Source: Campylobacter jejuni
Lineage (GTDB): Bacteria; Campylobacterota; Campylobacteria; Campylobacterales; Campylobacteraceae
Direction of reading: 5' to 3'
DNA: 55,880 nt
Assembly (NCBI RefSeq): GCF_002179165.1
Contig: NZ_NFNY01000082.1
Location: 1-55,880, forward strand
The notes under the pieces are model-generated. The model was not told the origin of the DNA. It did not search any database and worked only from the letters and a program-made list of their open reading frames with translations. The translations under genes were made by a program, and so were the position numbers. This document shows, piece by piece, positions 1 to 7,801 of this stretch. The number at the start of each line of letters is the position of its first letter. Position 1 is the first letter of the stretch.

Positions 1-272
1 GAAAAGATTCTCCAACTTATCTTAAATGGGAAAGATTTATCATAGGTCCAAGTAATCAAAAACTTGTTTTAATCCCGCCAAATATGGGAAATTCTCATTA
101 TGTGAGCTCTAAAGAAGCAGTGTATTATTACAAACTCGCTTATGAAGGCGAATATTTAGATGTTCCAGATCAATTTACCTATGCATGGAATGATGAAAGA
201 ATAGGAATTGATTGGCCTACTAAAAATCCTATTCTTTCGGAGAGAGATATTTTAATAACAAATAAGGAGTAA
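1..272 (+). CDS. dTDP-4-dehydrorhamnose 3,5-epimerase-like sugar epimerase, C-terminal part
   Basis: The frame is open from base 3 to a TAA at 270-272; the gene starts upstream of the window, so only about 90 C-terminal residues are seen. They match the end of the RmlC/RfbC cupin family: GNSHYVSS, the YYYK and YDVP-type stretch, then WNDERIGIDWP and PILSERD, the usual C-terminal signature. RmlC enzymes epimerise C3 and/or C5 of a 4-keto nucleotide sugar. In C. jejuni capsule loci homologues (MlghB or Ddah type) act on GDP-4-keto-6-deoxy-heptose, and the GDP-heptose genes downstream favour that substrate, which is an inference. The internal ATG at 84 is not the start, because family sequence precedes it. 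The next gene starts 2 bases after the stop. Confidence 0.85.
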   Translation, partial: KDSPTYLKWERFIIGPSNQKLVLIPPNMGNSHYVSSKEAVYYYKLAYEGEYLDVPDQFTYAWNDERIGIDWPTKNPILSERDILITNKE

Positions 273-274
273 GA

Positions 275-502
275 ATGAGTACTGAAAATAAAATAGACTT
301 AGTTGTTGCAAGGCTGAAAAGTTACGGATTAAATATAATCAATAAAGGTATTGTTGGTCTATCTTCTCAATATAGTATTACTGGAACTTTAAATAATAAA
401 GAAATTAAAGCTATTGTTAATCATTTTACGAATGGAACTATCAATGTTCAAGGTGTTGATCAGCAATTAGTATATGAATTAATTAAGGATATTATAGCAT
501 GA
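275..502 (+). CDS. 75-aa protein of unknown function inside the capsule operon (possible TBP-like fold)
   Basis: ATG at 275 follows an AAGGAG-type site (264-269). The stop TGA overlaps the ATG of the next gene by 4 bases, so it is translated as part of the capsule operon. It has no signal peptide or membrane segment. I do not recognise it as a sugar enzyme. The pattern is short helix (LVVARLKSYG), beta strands with an SSQYSITG segment, a polar turn, then NGTINVQGVD followed by a helix (LVYELIKDI). This resembles the TATA-binding-protein-like N-terminal domain of RNase HIII and RnlA-type proteins, where a strand ending in VQG precedes the last helix. That likeness is by eye only. It could equally be a small regulatory or chaperone subunit for the neighbouring epimerase or dehydratase. 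Confidence 0.75.
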   Translation: MSTENKIDLVVARLKSYGLNIINKGIVGLSSQYSITGTLNNKEIKAIVNHFTNGTINVQGVDQQLVYELIKDIIA

Positions 503-1530
503 AAAAAACAGTATTAATCACTGGTTTTACTGGACAAGTTGGCTCACAAATGGCGGATTTTTTATTGGAAAATACAGATTATGAAGTTATTGGCATGATG
601 CGTTGGCAAGAAAGTATGGAGAATACTTATCATTTAAATGATAGGATCAATAAAAAAGACAGAATCAGCATTTTTTATGCGGATTTAAATGATTATTCTA
701 GCATTCAAAAGCTTTTTGAAACCAAGCGTCCTGATGTGATTTTTCATTTAGCGGCGCAATCTTACCCAAAAACTTCTTTTGATATACCAATTGAGACTTT
801 ACAAACTAATATCATAGGCACAGCAAATATCTTAGAAAACATTAGATTACTAAAAGCCAAAGATGGCTATGATCCAGTAGTGCATGTATGCTCATCTAGT
901 GAAGTTTATGGGCGTGCAAAAGTGGGTATAAAGCTAAATGAAGAAACACCTTTTCATGGGGCAAGTCCTTATAGTATAAGTAAAATTGGAACTGATTATT
1001 TAGGAAGATTTTATGGTGAGGCTTATGGTATCAAAACCTTTATTACTAGAATGGGAACACATAGCGGTCCAAGGCGTTCTGATGTATTTTTTGAAAGTAC
1101 GGTTGCTAAGCAAATCGCACTCATTGAAGCTGGGCTTCAAGATCCTATTATAAAAGTGGGAAATTTGTCAAGCGTGAGAACTTTTCAAGATGTTAGAGAT
1201 GCAATAAGAGCTTATTATTTACTTTCACTTGAAAGTGCGAAAGGCAAAGTGCCTTGTGGAGAAGCTTTTAACATAGCAGGGGAAGAAGCTTTTAAACTTC
1301 CTGAAGTCATAGATATACTTTTAAGATTTTCCATAAGAAAAGACATCAAAGTAGAGCAAGACAAAGAAAGACTTCGTGCTATTGATGCGGATTATCAAAT
1401 GTTTGATAATACAAAAATCAAAAGTTATATCAATTGGAAGCCTGAAATTCCAGCTAGAAAGATGTTTGAAGATTTATTAAATCATTGGAGGGATGAGATC
1501 AAAAAAGGCAACATCCCACTAAATAGGTGA
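499..1530 (+). CDS. dmhA: GDP-mannose 4,6-dehydratase family enzyme of capsule heptose synthesis
   Basis: This 343-aa extended short-chain dehydrogenase would remove water from a GDP-sugar to give the 4-keto-6-deoxy form. Visible features are the N-terminal NAD(P) loop TGFTGQVGSQ (residues about 8-17), the catalytic SSSEVYG segment (about residue 133) with the Ser and Glu of dehydratases, the YSISK active-site motif (about 157), and the HSGPRRSD stretch typical of GDP-mannose dehydratases. Because hddA, gmhA2 and hddC follow directly, the natural substrate is probably GDP-D-glycero-D-manno-heptose, as for the DmhA/WcbK/DdahA enzymes of 6-deoxy-heptose capsules; GDP-mannose cannot be excluded. 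It starts inside the stop of the preceding gene. The gap to hddA is 4 bases. Confidence 0.85.
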   Translation: MKKTVLITGFTGQVGSQMADFLLENTDYEVIGMMRWQESMENTYHLNDRINKKDRISIFYADLNDYSSIQKLFETKRPDVIFHLAAQSYPKTSFDIPIETLQTNIIGTANILENIRLLKAKDGYDPVVHVCSSSEVYGRAKVGIKLNEETPFHGASPYSISKIGTDYLGRFYGEAYGIKTFITRMGTHSGPRRSDVFFESTVAKQIALIEAGLQDPIIKVGNLSSVRTFQDVRDAIRAYYLLSLESAKGKVPCGEAFNIAGEEAFKLPEVIDILLRFSIRKDIKVEQDKERLRAIDADYQMFDNTKIKSYINWKPEIPARKMFEDLLNHWRDEIKKGNIPLNR

Positions 1531-1534
1531 AATC

Positions 1535-2554
1535 ATGAAAATAATTCGTTCTCAAACTCCACTTCGTCTTGGTTTAGCAGGTGGAGGGACTGATATTAAT
1601 CTGTATTGTGATAAATACACAGGCTATGTATTAAACGCAACAATTTCACTTTATATTCATTGTACTTTAATAGAAAGAAATGATAACAAAATCATTTTTG
1701 ATTCTCCAGATACTGGAGGTTTTGCTGAATATGAAAGCAAAGAGCATTTAGAAAATGATGGGAAATTAGATATTTTTAAAAATATCTATAATCGCATTGT
1801 AAAAGACTTTACACAAGAACCATTAAGTTTTTCTTTGCATACTTATTCTGATGTGCCAAGTGGTAGCGGTTTGGGTGGTAGTTCTACTTTGGTTGTAGGG
1901 GTTATAAAAGCTTTTGTTGAATGGCTTAATTTACCTTTAGGCGAGTATGAAATCGCTAAACTTGCTTATGAAATAGAACGCGAAGATATGGGCATAGTAG
2001 GCGGTGCACAAGATCAGTATGCTGCCACTTTTGGTGGTTTTAATTTTATGGAATTTTATGATCAAAAAAGAGTGATTGTTAATCCTTTGCGTATAAAAAA
2101 TTGGATAGCAAGTGAATTAGAATCGCGTATTGTGCTTTATTTTACCAATATTACAAGAGAAGCAAAAGATATAGAAGAACATAAAAAAGGAAAGCTTGGA
2201 GACGGTAAATCCTTAGAGGCTATGCATGCAATAAAGCAAGATGCAATTGATATGAAAGAAGCTTTATTTAGAGCCAGATTTGATACTTTGGCGGCTATTT
2301 TGAATAAATCTTGGCAATCTAAAAAGATTATTTCTGAAATTGTAAGTAATGATGAGCTCGAAAGAATTTATCACTTGGCCATGCAAAATGGAGCTTATAG
2401 CGGAAAAACTAGTGGTGCTGGAGCAGGTGGATTTATGTTTTTCATGATAGATCCAACCAAAAAATACAACTTAATCAAAGCTTTAAACAAGGAACAAGGC
2501 TATGTGCAAGATTTTTCATTTACTAAAGAAGGGGCAAAATCATGGAGAATTTAA
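1535..2554 (+). CDS. hddA: D-glycero-D-manno-heptose 7-phosphate kinase HddA
   Basis: A 339-aa GHMP-superfamily kinase. It phosphorylates C1 of heptose 7-phosphate, the second step toward GDP-D-glycero-D-manno-heptose for the capsule. N-terminal TPLRLGLAGGGTD is the substrate-side motif of this family, and SDVPSGSGLGGSSTL (about residues 108-122) is the GHMP phosphate-binding loop. SGKTSGAGAGGF near residue 290 is the third GHMP motif. Length is normal. The 3' end overlaps gmhA2 by 13 bases. It is the capsule paralogue, distinct from the lipooligosaccharide heptose genes, which make the ADP form. Confidence 0.93.
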   Translation: MKIIRSQTPLRLGLAGGGTDINLYCDKYTGYVLNATISLYIHCTLIERNDNKIIFDSPDTGGFAEYESKEHLENDGKLDIFKNIYNRIVKDFTQEPLSFSLHTYSDVPSGSGLGGSSTLVVGVIKAFVEWLNLPLGEYEIAKLAYEIEREDMGIVGGAQDQYAATFGGFNFMEFYDQKRVIVNPLRIKNWIASELESRIVLYFTNITREAKDIEEHKKGKLGDGKSLEAMHAIKQDAIDMKEALFRARFDTLAAILNKSWQSKKIISEIVSNDELERIYHLAMQNGAYSGKTSGAGAGGFMFFMIDPTKKYNLIKALNKEQGYVQDFSFTKEGAKSWRI

Positions 2555-3147
2555 ATTTATATATCAAAGAACATTTTAAAGATAGTATCAGTGTAAAGGA
2601 ACAAATTTTAAATGATGATAATTTAGTAGAGCTTGTCAAAAAAGCTTCACTAGAAGTCATAAAAGCTTATAAAAATGGTAACAAAACTTTACTAGCAGGA
2701 AACGGCGGAAGTGCGGCTGATGCACAACACATTGCGGGAGAATTTGTAAGTAGATTTTATTTTGATAGACCAGGTATTGCTAGTATTGCTTTAAGCACAG
2801 ACACTAGTATATTGACAGCTATTGGAAATGATTATGGTTATGAAAATTTATTTTCTAGACAAGTGCAAGCACAGGGAAACAAAGGTGATATTTTTATAGG
2901 AATTTCTACGAGTGGAAATAGTAAAAATATCATTAAGGCCTTAGAAGTTTGCAAAGAAAAAGGAATTTTTAGCATAGGCTTAAGCGGAGAAAGTGGTGGG
3001 GCTATGAACGAGCTTTGCGATATTTGCATTAAAGTGCCTAGTTCTTGCACTCCTAGAATTCAAGAATCTCATATTGTTATTGGACATATTATTTGTGCTA
3101 TTGTTGAAGAAGAACTCTTTGGAAAAGGTTTTGGGTGCAAGCTATAG
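2542..3147 (+). CDS. gmhA2: Sedoheptulose 7-phosphate isomerase GmhA2 (capsule paralogue)
   Basis: A 201-aa SIS-domain protein converting sedoheptulose 7-phosphate to D-glycero-D-manno-heptose 7-phosphate. Diagnostic segments are GNGGSAADAQHIAGEFVSRF (residues about 53-72), IGISTSGNSKNI (about 119-130) and the C-terminal RIQESHIVIGHIICAIVE, which carries the active-site Glu and His of GmhA. The ATG lies within the end of hddA and the gene overlaps hddC by 13 bases. Such double overlaps suggest translational coupling of hddA, gmhA2 and hddC. It is intact, with no sign of decay. Confidence 0.94.
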   Translation: MENLNLYIKEHFKDSISVKEQILNDDNLVELVKKASLEVIKAYKNGNKTLLAGNGGSAADAQHIAGEFVSRFYFDRPGIASIALSTDTSILTAIGNDYGYENLFSRQVQAQGNKGDIFIGISTSGNSKNIIKALEVCKEKGIFSIGLSGESGGAMNELCDICIKVPSSCTPRIQESHIVIGHIICAIVEEELFGKGFGCKL

Positions 3148-3809
3148 TTTTATGTGGAGGTTTGGGCACAAGACTTAAAAGCGTGATTAGCGATATCCCA
3201 AAACCCATGGCACCGATAAATGGCAAACCTTTTTTGGAATTTATCTTTGAATATCTTAAAAAACAAGATATAAAAGAAGTAATTTTGGCGGTTTCTTATA
3301 AATATGAAATTATAAAGGCGTATTTTAAAGATGAGTTTTTAGGCATTAAAATAAAATACAGCATAGAAAAAGAGCCTTTAGGAACTGGTGGAGCGATTAA
3401 ACAAGCCTTAAATTTGGTAGAAAAAGAGGCTTTTGTATTAAATGGTGATACTTTTTTTGATATTGATTTGTTTAAATTAAAATTGTGTGAGGGTAAAATT
3501 TGCCTTGCTTTAAAAACCATGAAAGATTTTGACAGATATGGAGCAGTGGAGCTTGATGGAAATTTTATTAAGTCTTTTAAAGAAAAGGAATTTGTAAAGC
3601 AAGGTTTTATTAATGGTGGAATTTATCTTTTAGCTAAAGATATTTTTAAAAGTTTTTCGCTAGAATCTAAGTTTTCTTTTGAAAGTTTTTTGCAAGAAAA
3701 TTTTAGAGTTTTAAAGGCTAGAGCTGAAATTTTTGAAGATTATTTTATAGATATTGGTGTGCCTAAAGATTATAGAGTGTTTATCAACTCTCAGATAACA
3801 AAGTTATAA
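3135..3809 (+). CDS. hddC: D-glycero-D-manno-heptose 1-phosphate guanylyltransferase HddC
   Basis: A 224-aa nucleotidyltransferase that joins GMP to heptose 1-phosphate, completing the GDP-heptose pathway with hddA and gmhA2. The N-terminal LCGGLGTRL signature with KPMAPINGKPFLE just after it is the nucleotide-binding motif; LNGDTFFDID (about residue 98) carries the metal-binding Asp. Start is GTG at 3135, inside gmhA2; no in-frame ATG lies close enough to keep the family motif, which begins at residue 2. A typical family length of about 220 supports completeness. It is the last intact gene of the heptose operon before the decayed region. Confidence 0.93.
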   Translation: MQAIVLCGGLGTRLKSVISDIPKPMAPINGKPFLEFIFEYLKKQDIKEVILAVSYKYEIIKAYFKDEFLGIKIKYSIEKEPLGTGGAIKQALNLVEKEAFVLNGDTFFDIDLFKLKLCEGKICLALKTMKDFDRYGAVELDGNFIKSFKEKEFVKQGFINGGIYLLAKDIFKSFSLESKFSFESFLQENFRVLKARAEIFEDYFIDIGVPKDYRVFINSQITKL

Positions 3810-4203
3810 AAGGTTGTTTTTAGAATTATTGATAAATAATTTGATAGATTTGCAAAGATTAATGTCGTTATCGTTTGGTATTTTTCAAAAAATAAAATAG
3901 TGTCAATTTGAGATATATTCGAATATTAAACAATTTTATTTTATGGAAAAATTTACTAAAATTAAAGCGTAAGAATAGTTGATTAAATAATGCATAATGA
4001 AAACATAAATTAATTTGTATCAAATTTATACCTAAAGATATATTTTAGAATAAAAAGAAGGTCTGAAAAAACTAAAAAAGCTTTATAATAAGGAATTAAA
4101 ATAAAATTTTATATTTTTTGTTAAAAAATAAGCTTTTTACACATAAAAAATAGATTTTGACCTAGGAAAACTAATAATCTTGAAAAATTCAAGACTATTA
4201 AAC
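3810..4203. other. Gene-free AT-rich spacer between hddC and the decayed island
   Basis: All frames are closed within short distances and no recognisable gene fragment is seen. Near its right end a 7-bp inverted repeat (TCTTGAA, 3-base loop, TTCAAGA, 4178-4194) lies 10 bases past the stop of the minus-strand muramidase pseudogene. It could act as that operon's terminator, although it lacks a T run on the minus strand. No terminator with a clear T tail is seen directly after hddC. Confidence 0.5.
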
Positions 4204-4800
4204 TTAAGCAAATATTTCCTTGAATTTTTTATATTTGCTTTCCCTATCTTCTAAGCCATTAAAACCACCATTGTTTTTTTTAGTCATTGTTTTGATATCA
4301 TCTTTATCGCAAAGCTCGTTTAAATTCTCTCGCTTCTAAAAATAAAGTGCTGATTCTAAAGCCCCTTCATTGCTTAGGCAATATTCAAGAGTTTTATCTA
4401 TGTTTTTTCCTATACTTTTGGCAAAATTTTCATAGTTGTTTTTACTTGTAAGCTGGATGAAGCCTATTCCTCAGTATTTGTAGCCTTCTTTGCTGGCTTC
4501 ATCTGTATTTCCCATACGATTTGCATAAATTTTACTAGCGATTTTTTCAGGTTTTCTCTCGTATTCTTTTGCTTCATCTATGCTTTTAAAATATTTTGGA
4601 AACACTGCTAAAAGGGCTTTTGCACTATAGTTTAGATTCTCTTCTTTCAATTTGAAATTTCTACTTTCATGGGCACATTGAGCTAAAAAGCCGCAAATGT
4701 GATTTAGTGTGCTTATTTCATATTTTTCAAATAAAGATAGTAAAGTGTTTAAATTGAGATTTATCCCGGCTTTATTTAAATTTCCTTGTGTTAGATTCAT
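4204..4800 (-). pseudogene. GH19 chitinase/lysozyme-like muramidase, broken by two in-frame stops
   Basis: Read on the minus strand from ATG at 4800 (site AGGAG, 4806-4810) the frame runs 198 codons to TAA at 4204-4206, interrupted only by TGA at 4471-4473 and one TAG further on. Joining through them gives a normal GH19 lysozyme: FLAQCAHESRNF near residue 44 with the catalytic-type Glu, then EGYKY-stop-GIGFIQLT where the family has GYKYRGRG, and ALYF-stop-KREN where Trp is expected. CGA to TGA and TGG to TAG single substitutions explain both, with no frameshift. Phages and secretion systems use such enzymes to cut peptidoglycan; no signal peptide is present. It is the last gene of the minus-strand module. 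Confidence 0.85.
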
Positions 4801-4815
4801 TTTTACTCCTATTAT

Positions 4816-5157
4816 TTAGCTATTTTTATGGATTTTTTCTACCTTATTTCCATCCTTGTTTATATGGTCACTAAATAGATTGTTTAAAACATCAAGTTCT
4901 ATTGTATTGATAAGGTAGTGCCCTTTGTTGCCATTTGTTTTTCGTTTGAAATTACTATATGAAGTAACTCCATAATAAAAATTGCCTTTTATGTGTTTGG
5001 ATAAATATTCGCGTGCAAGTTTTTCTGTTTCAGCAGCATAAGCGTTAATTTGTATGCCTATTTGATTAAAATCATCTTTTTCTTCATTTTTAACTTCTGA
5101 AATTTTTCTTATTATTACCCAATCATCTGGTAATATTTCTCTTGTTTCTTTTCTCAT
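4816..5157 (-). CDS. Hypothetical protein, 113 aa, between muramidase and DUF2589 remnants
   Basis: This is the only gene of the minus-strand module that is open throughout. ATG at 5157 follows a strong AAAGGAG site. The protein is soluble, charged and Asn/Lys-rich, with no signal peptide or membrane segment; I recognise no domain. A central YYGVTSYSNFKRK segment and the C-terminal repeat of Lys/Asn are the only compositional marks. The gap to the muramidase gene is 15 bases, so they were probably co-transcribed and may act together, for instance as an immunity or adaptor protein. That is speculation. With its partners broken it may have no present role. Confidence 0.6.
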   Translation of the reverse strand: MRKETREILPDDWVIIRKISEVKNEEKDDFNQIGIQINAYAAETEKLAREYLSKHIKGNFYYGVTSYSNFKRKTNGNKGHYLINTIELDVLNNLFSDHINKDGNKVEKIHKNS

Positions 5158-5168
5158 TTTTTCTCCTT

Positions 5169-5511
5169 TTATTTTAAAATATAAGCCAAATTTTTTTGGG
5201 CTAAATCATCATTTACAAGCTCATCATTTAAAAGCAATTTTTGATTACTTATCGTGATTTTATGTGTGCTAAAATGTTTTAATATCCGCTTAAAAAGATC
5301 AAATATCTATCTTGCTTTTCTTTATAAACGCTAAAACTAAGCTCTATGTTTAGTGTATAATTTGGATAAAAAAGCATTTTAATGCTAGTTCTAGCGGAAT
5401 GCCAAAGCGTTTTTTTATTAAAAAAGCTAGTTTTTATATTTTCTTTTAGAAAACTTTTCAAGTTTTTTTCACAAAACGCCTTTTCTCAAATCCTATAGAT
5501 ACACAACCCAT
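5169..5511 (-). pseudogene. Unknown gene remnant with two frameshifts
   Basis: Three overlapping minus-strand pieces join into one protein of about 115 residues. A first part begins at ATG 5511 (MGCVSIGFEKRRF); it shifts at a run of seven A to the piece starting at 5461 (SFLKENIKTSFFNKK); and it shifts again near TATTTGATC (about 5293-5301) to DLFKRILKHFSTHK, ending in LAYILK at 5169. Each segment continues the same composition, which supports one original gene. No domain was recognised. No ribosome site precedes ATG 5511, which overlaps the end of the DUF2589 remnant, so the true 5' end is unclear and a deletion may have fused two genes here. Confidence 0.55.
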
Positions 5512-5813
5512 TGTTGTACTACTTGAACAAAAGTAATATCTAAAGTATTAATTGCTAGGCTTGGAACTTTAACAATGGCAGGTAATGGAGCTTGAATACT
5601 CATTTTTTGAGTAGTCCCATCTTCTTTGATTTACTCATAAATAAAATCCGCTGTCCTAACACTCTCTCCATCTTCTTTCATTCCCACAGTTTTAATAAAA
5701 TTTGCTGTAGCATTTGCGAGTTGTAATTGTGCATCACAAGCTGCTTGCAAAGGATCTCCGATTAAAGAAGCCATTGGTAATCCTGAAAACTGATTAGCTA
5801 TTTCTGGTGGCAT
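5493..5813 (-). pseudogene. DUF2589 family protein, first copy, truncated
   Basis: The N-terminus MPPEIANQFSGLPMASLIG with PLQAACDAQLQLANATANFI is the typical opening of DUF2589 proteins (uncharacterised, usually 150-200 aa, often in adjacent pairs). TAA interrupts after 60 codons (5631-5633), but the same frame goes on with IKEDGTTQKMSIQAPLPAIV and KVPSLAINTLDITF, the beta-strand segment of the family, then stops at 5493. The family's C-terminal third, including its conserved acidic end, is missing. So it carries one nonsense change and a probable deletion. ATG at 5813 has an AAAGGAG site and lies 3 bases past the stop of the second copy. Confidence 0.8.
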
Positions 5814-5816
5814 TTT

Positions 5817-6382
5817 TTACTCCTTTCGTAAGATTAGATCTTCTTGATAACTTTGAGCATTATTAATAAGTTCATTTATCATTTTTGAAGTGCCTTCGGG
5901 TAGGTCATGTTTGCTCATAGTTAGACAAATATGTGCTGAAAGTCCTTTTTTTACTAAAAGCAGCGCCTACTATATCGATTTTTAAAGAAGGTAAATCTTT
6001 AAAATCTTTCATTTTTTCATTATTGTTTGTTTCGTTTTTGGTTTTATTATCAAAGCCCTATTAAACTTACATCAAAATTCTGTTTTGATGCTTTCTATGT
6101 GAATAGGTGTAATAGGTAAAAGATTGATATAAGGAACACTATAATATTTTGTTCTAAAAATTTTTGAATCAGAATCAGGAATTCCAATTTTAAGCTTTTT
6201 TGGGAAAATCCCTGGTAATAACTCATCTGTAACTTCTCCTTTTTCATTTTTTTAAATTTTCTTTCAAAAAATGTAAAAAGGTGGGAAAGTTGAGATTCTT
6301 CCACATCACTTTGTGCTTGTGCAACAGATTTTGCAATAGAGATAATAATATCACTTAAAGATTGATTCGCACCATTGTTCAT
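5817..6382 (-). pseudogene. DUF2589 family protein, second copy, several frameshifts
   Basis: Read from ATG 6382, MNNGANQSLSDIIISIAKSV and AQAQSDVEESQLSHLF are the start of the second DUF2589 subtype. A shift at a run of A gives NEKGEVTDELLPGIFPKKLK, IPDSDSKIFRTKYYSVPYIN and LLPITPIHIESIKTEF. A shift at TTTT gives FDVSLIG, another gives KDFKDLPSLKIDIVGAAFS, and a last one at AAAAAAA gives KKGLSAHICLTMSKHDLPEG before the stop at 5817. The order and content match a full-length family member (about 185 aa), so this is a decayed complete gene rather than a fragment. Together with the neighbouring copy it forms the usual DUF2589 pair. Confidence 0.8.
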
Positions 6383-6560
6383 TTTTTAGCCTTTTAAATT
6401 AATTTTGCATATCATAATAATAATAATCACTATGCTTTTGTCGAGAGTTTTTATAATTTTTATGTATTAAAAATATGCTTGACTTTTTTATTATTTTTTT
6501 ATATACAATTTTGTTTGGATAAAAAAGTTCTATGTTTTTTAATTTTATAAATTTAAAGAG
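6383..6560. promoter_or_regulatory. AT-rich divergent gap between the DUF2589 remnants and the plus-strand remnants
   Basis: No gene is seen in this 178-bp gap between two divergent decayed units. It contains a short ATA/ATT repeat near 6415-6430 and very AT-rich sequence, as expected for back-to-back promoters. I cannot point to one convincing -10 box. A weak AAAGAG ribosome-like site lies at 6555-6560 next to the lost start of the plus-strand remnant. Confidence 0.35.
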
Positions 6561-7089
6561 ATAAAATTTTTTACAAGATTTTTAGCAATTGTTGTTTTAT
6601 TTAGTAGTGTTGTTTTTGTAAGTATTATTGAAGAGCAAAATACCTTACGCAAAAATGTGAAACTTATATTAAAGAGATTAGTGGGAAAGATATAGGTAAT
6701 GCTTATCCTTTTTTTTCTTAAAGAAGGCGAAGAAGTAAATAAAAATGATTTTGCTTACTTTAAATTTAAATGCTGGCAAAACTGAAGCTTTTATTCGTTT
6801 GTATGAGTTTAAAAATACTTCTTTGCAAAATGCTTATGAAAATTTAAAAAGCATTCTTAAAAATAATGCAAATATTAAAATAAGAAGTATTTTGCCCTAA
6901 AGATGCTTTGAAATTTCAAATAAGCATTAAAGATGAAAATGATGGAGACACTTGCTATATTTACAAAAATCTTAATGAGCTTTGGACTAATCTATTCCAC
7001 AAAAGGGTGAAGAATTTGTTTTTATCTTAAAACAAGTTGGTGAAAATTCTAAGCTTTACTATTATGAAAAAATAACTCTCAAAGACTAA
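6561..7089 (+). pseudogene. Secreted or membrane-anchored protein of unknown function, multiple frameshifts, no start codon
   Basis: From about 6561 the frame reads IKFFTRFLAIVVLFSSVVF, a clear N-terminal hydrophobic segment, but the first codon is ATA and not ATG. Coding sense then hops between frames: CETYIKEISGKDIGNAYPFF, LKEGEEVNKNDFAYFKFK, LNAGKTEAFIRLYEFKN with SILKNNANIKIRSILP, KDALKFQISIKDENDGDTCY, and IPQKGEEFVFILKQVG to KITLKD and TAA at 7087-7089. Summed, this gives an exported protein of about 180 residues. I do not recognise its family. At least four small indels make translation impossible. A terminator-like hairpin follows. Confidence 0.7.
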
Positions 7090-7097
7090 ATTTTAAA

Positions 7098-7130
7098 GCA
7101 AAGGCTAAAAAGCTTTTGCCTTGTTTTTCT
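7098..7130 (+). terminator. Rho-independent terminator after the secreted-protein remnant
   Basis: GCAAAGGC (7098-7105), loop TAAAAA, GCTTTTGC (7112-7119), then a T-rich run through 7130. The 8-bp stem has one G-T pair. It lies 9 bases past the stop of the preceding remnant. Confidence 0.75.
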
Positions 7131-7217
7131 TTTCAAAAATATCTTTAAATATTTTGTAGTATAATTTTAGAGGATAAAAAATTCTGTGTTTAGCGTAAAT
7201 TCTAAAAAAGGATATTT

Positions 7218-7792
7218 ATGGAATTTGCAAAAACAACAATAACTTTGGTAGGGCTTTTGACAAGTTCTATTATAGCTAATTTTACAGGTTTTGTTAGTTT
7301 AGATGAGCTTTATGAAACAGGACGATTTTTAATCAAAATGCTACTTTTAGTGGAATATGTGGGTAATATGTTGGTAAAATTCAAAGGCATTCTGCTTCCA
7401 CTATGTGTTATTATCAACTACTCAATCAACCTTTCAATTAAAATTCACCCAAAAAAGATCAGTTTGGTTTTGCTTATGCTAATTTGTGTGATTCTTGTTC
7501 GGAAGTGAGTATAAGAAAATGCTATTTTAAGGACAAAAGCATATCTCAAGCTTATGAAACAATAGTCAGCTCTTATAGACTTCCTTTGCGTTTAAATTTG
7601 CCTGGTAAAAGTTCCCAAGATAGTTTTGATATCTATAATGATATAGAAGCAGAAAATGGAAGAAATTGTTATATTTATAATGATGGCTTAGTGTGGGTGC
7701 AATCCAACGATATTTATAATGTGCCTCTATTGATTTTTAAAAAGTTTGATAATGGTGTTGAAATGCTTTATTATAAGCGTTTGGATGTTTAA
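7218..7792 (+). pseudogene. Exported protein of unknown function, one frameshift and two stops
   Basis: ATG at 7218 follows an AAAGGA site. MEFAKTTITLVGLLTSSIIA reads as a signal peptide, followed by FTGFVSLDELYETGR. After a frameshift in the T run at about 7326-7329, the second frame gives IFNQNATFSGICG, a TAA, YVGKIQRHSASTMCYYQLLN, a TAA, then FGFAYANLCDSCSEVSIRKC and so on to LLIFKKFDNGVEMLYYKRLD and stop at 7790-7792. The whole would be about 190 residues. The family is not recognised; several cysteines, including CDSC, suit an exported protein with disulfides. Its stop lies within the AAGGAGG ribosome site of the next remnant, so the two were one operon. Confidence 0.7.
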
Positions 7793-7801
7793 GGAGGAGT
7801 G

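Noticed and set aside
2838-3050. Antisense ORF inside gmhA2 (and similar ones inside kpsC, feoB, pgk, hydA2, selB, katA)
   Set aside because: They lie opposite strongly supported genes and show no ribosome site or family likeness; AT-rich coding DNA gives such shadows.
5279-5461. Intact 60-aa gene
   Set aside because: Coding sense extends on both sides in other frames; no ribosome site precedes ATG 5461.
6095-6382. Intact 95-aa membrane protein
   Set aside because: The hydrophobic end arises only after a frameshift in an A run; the alternative frame carries the DUF2589 continuation.
7484-7792. Independent 102-aa gene starting at 7484
   Set aside because: No ribosome site; its sequence continues the sense of the signal-peptide gene beginning at 7218 after one frameshift and two stops, so I treat it as the 3' part of that pseudogene.
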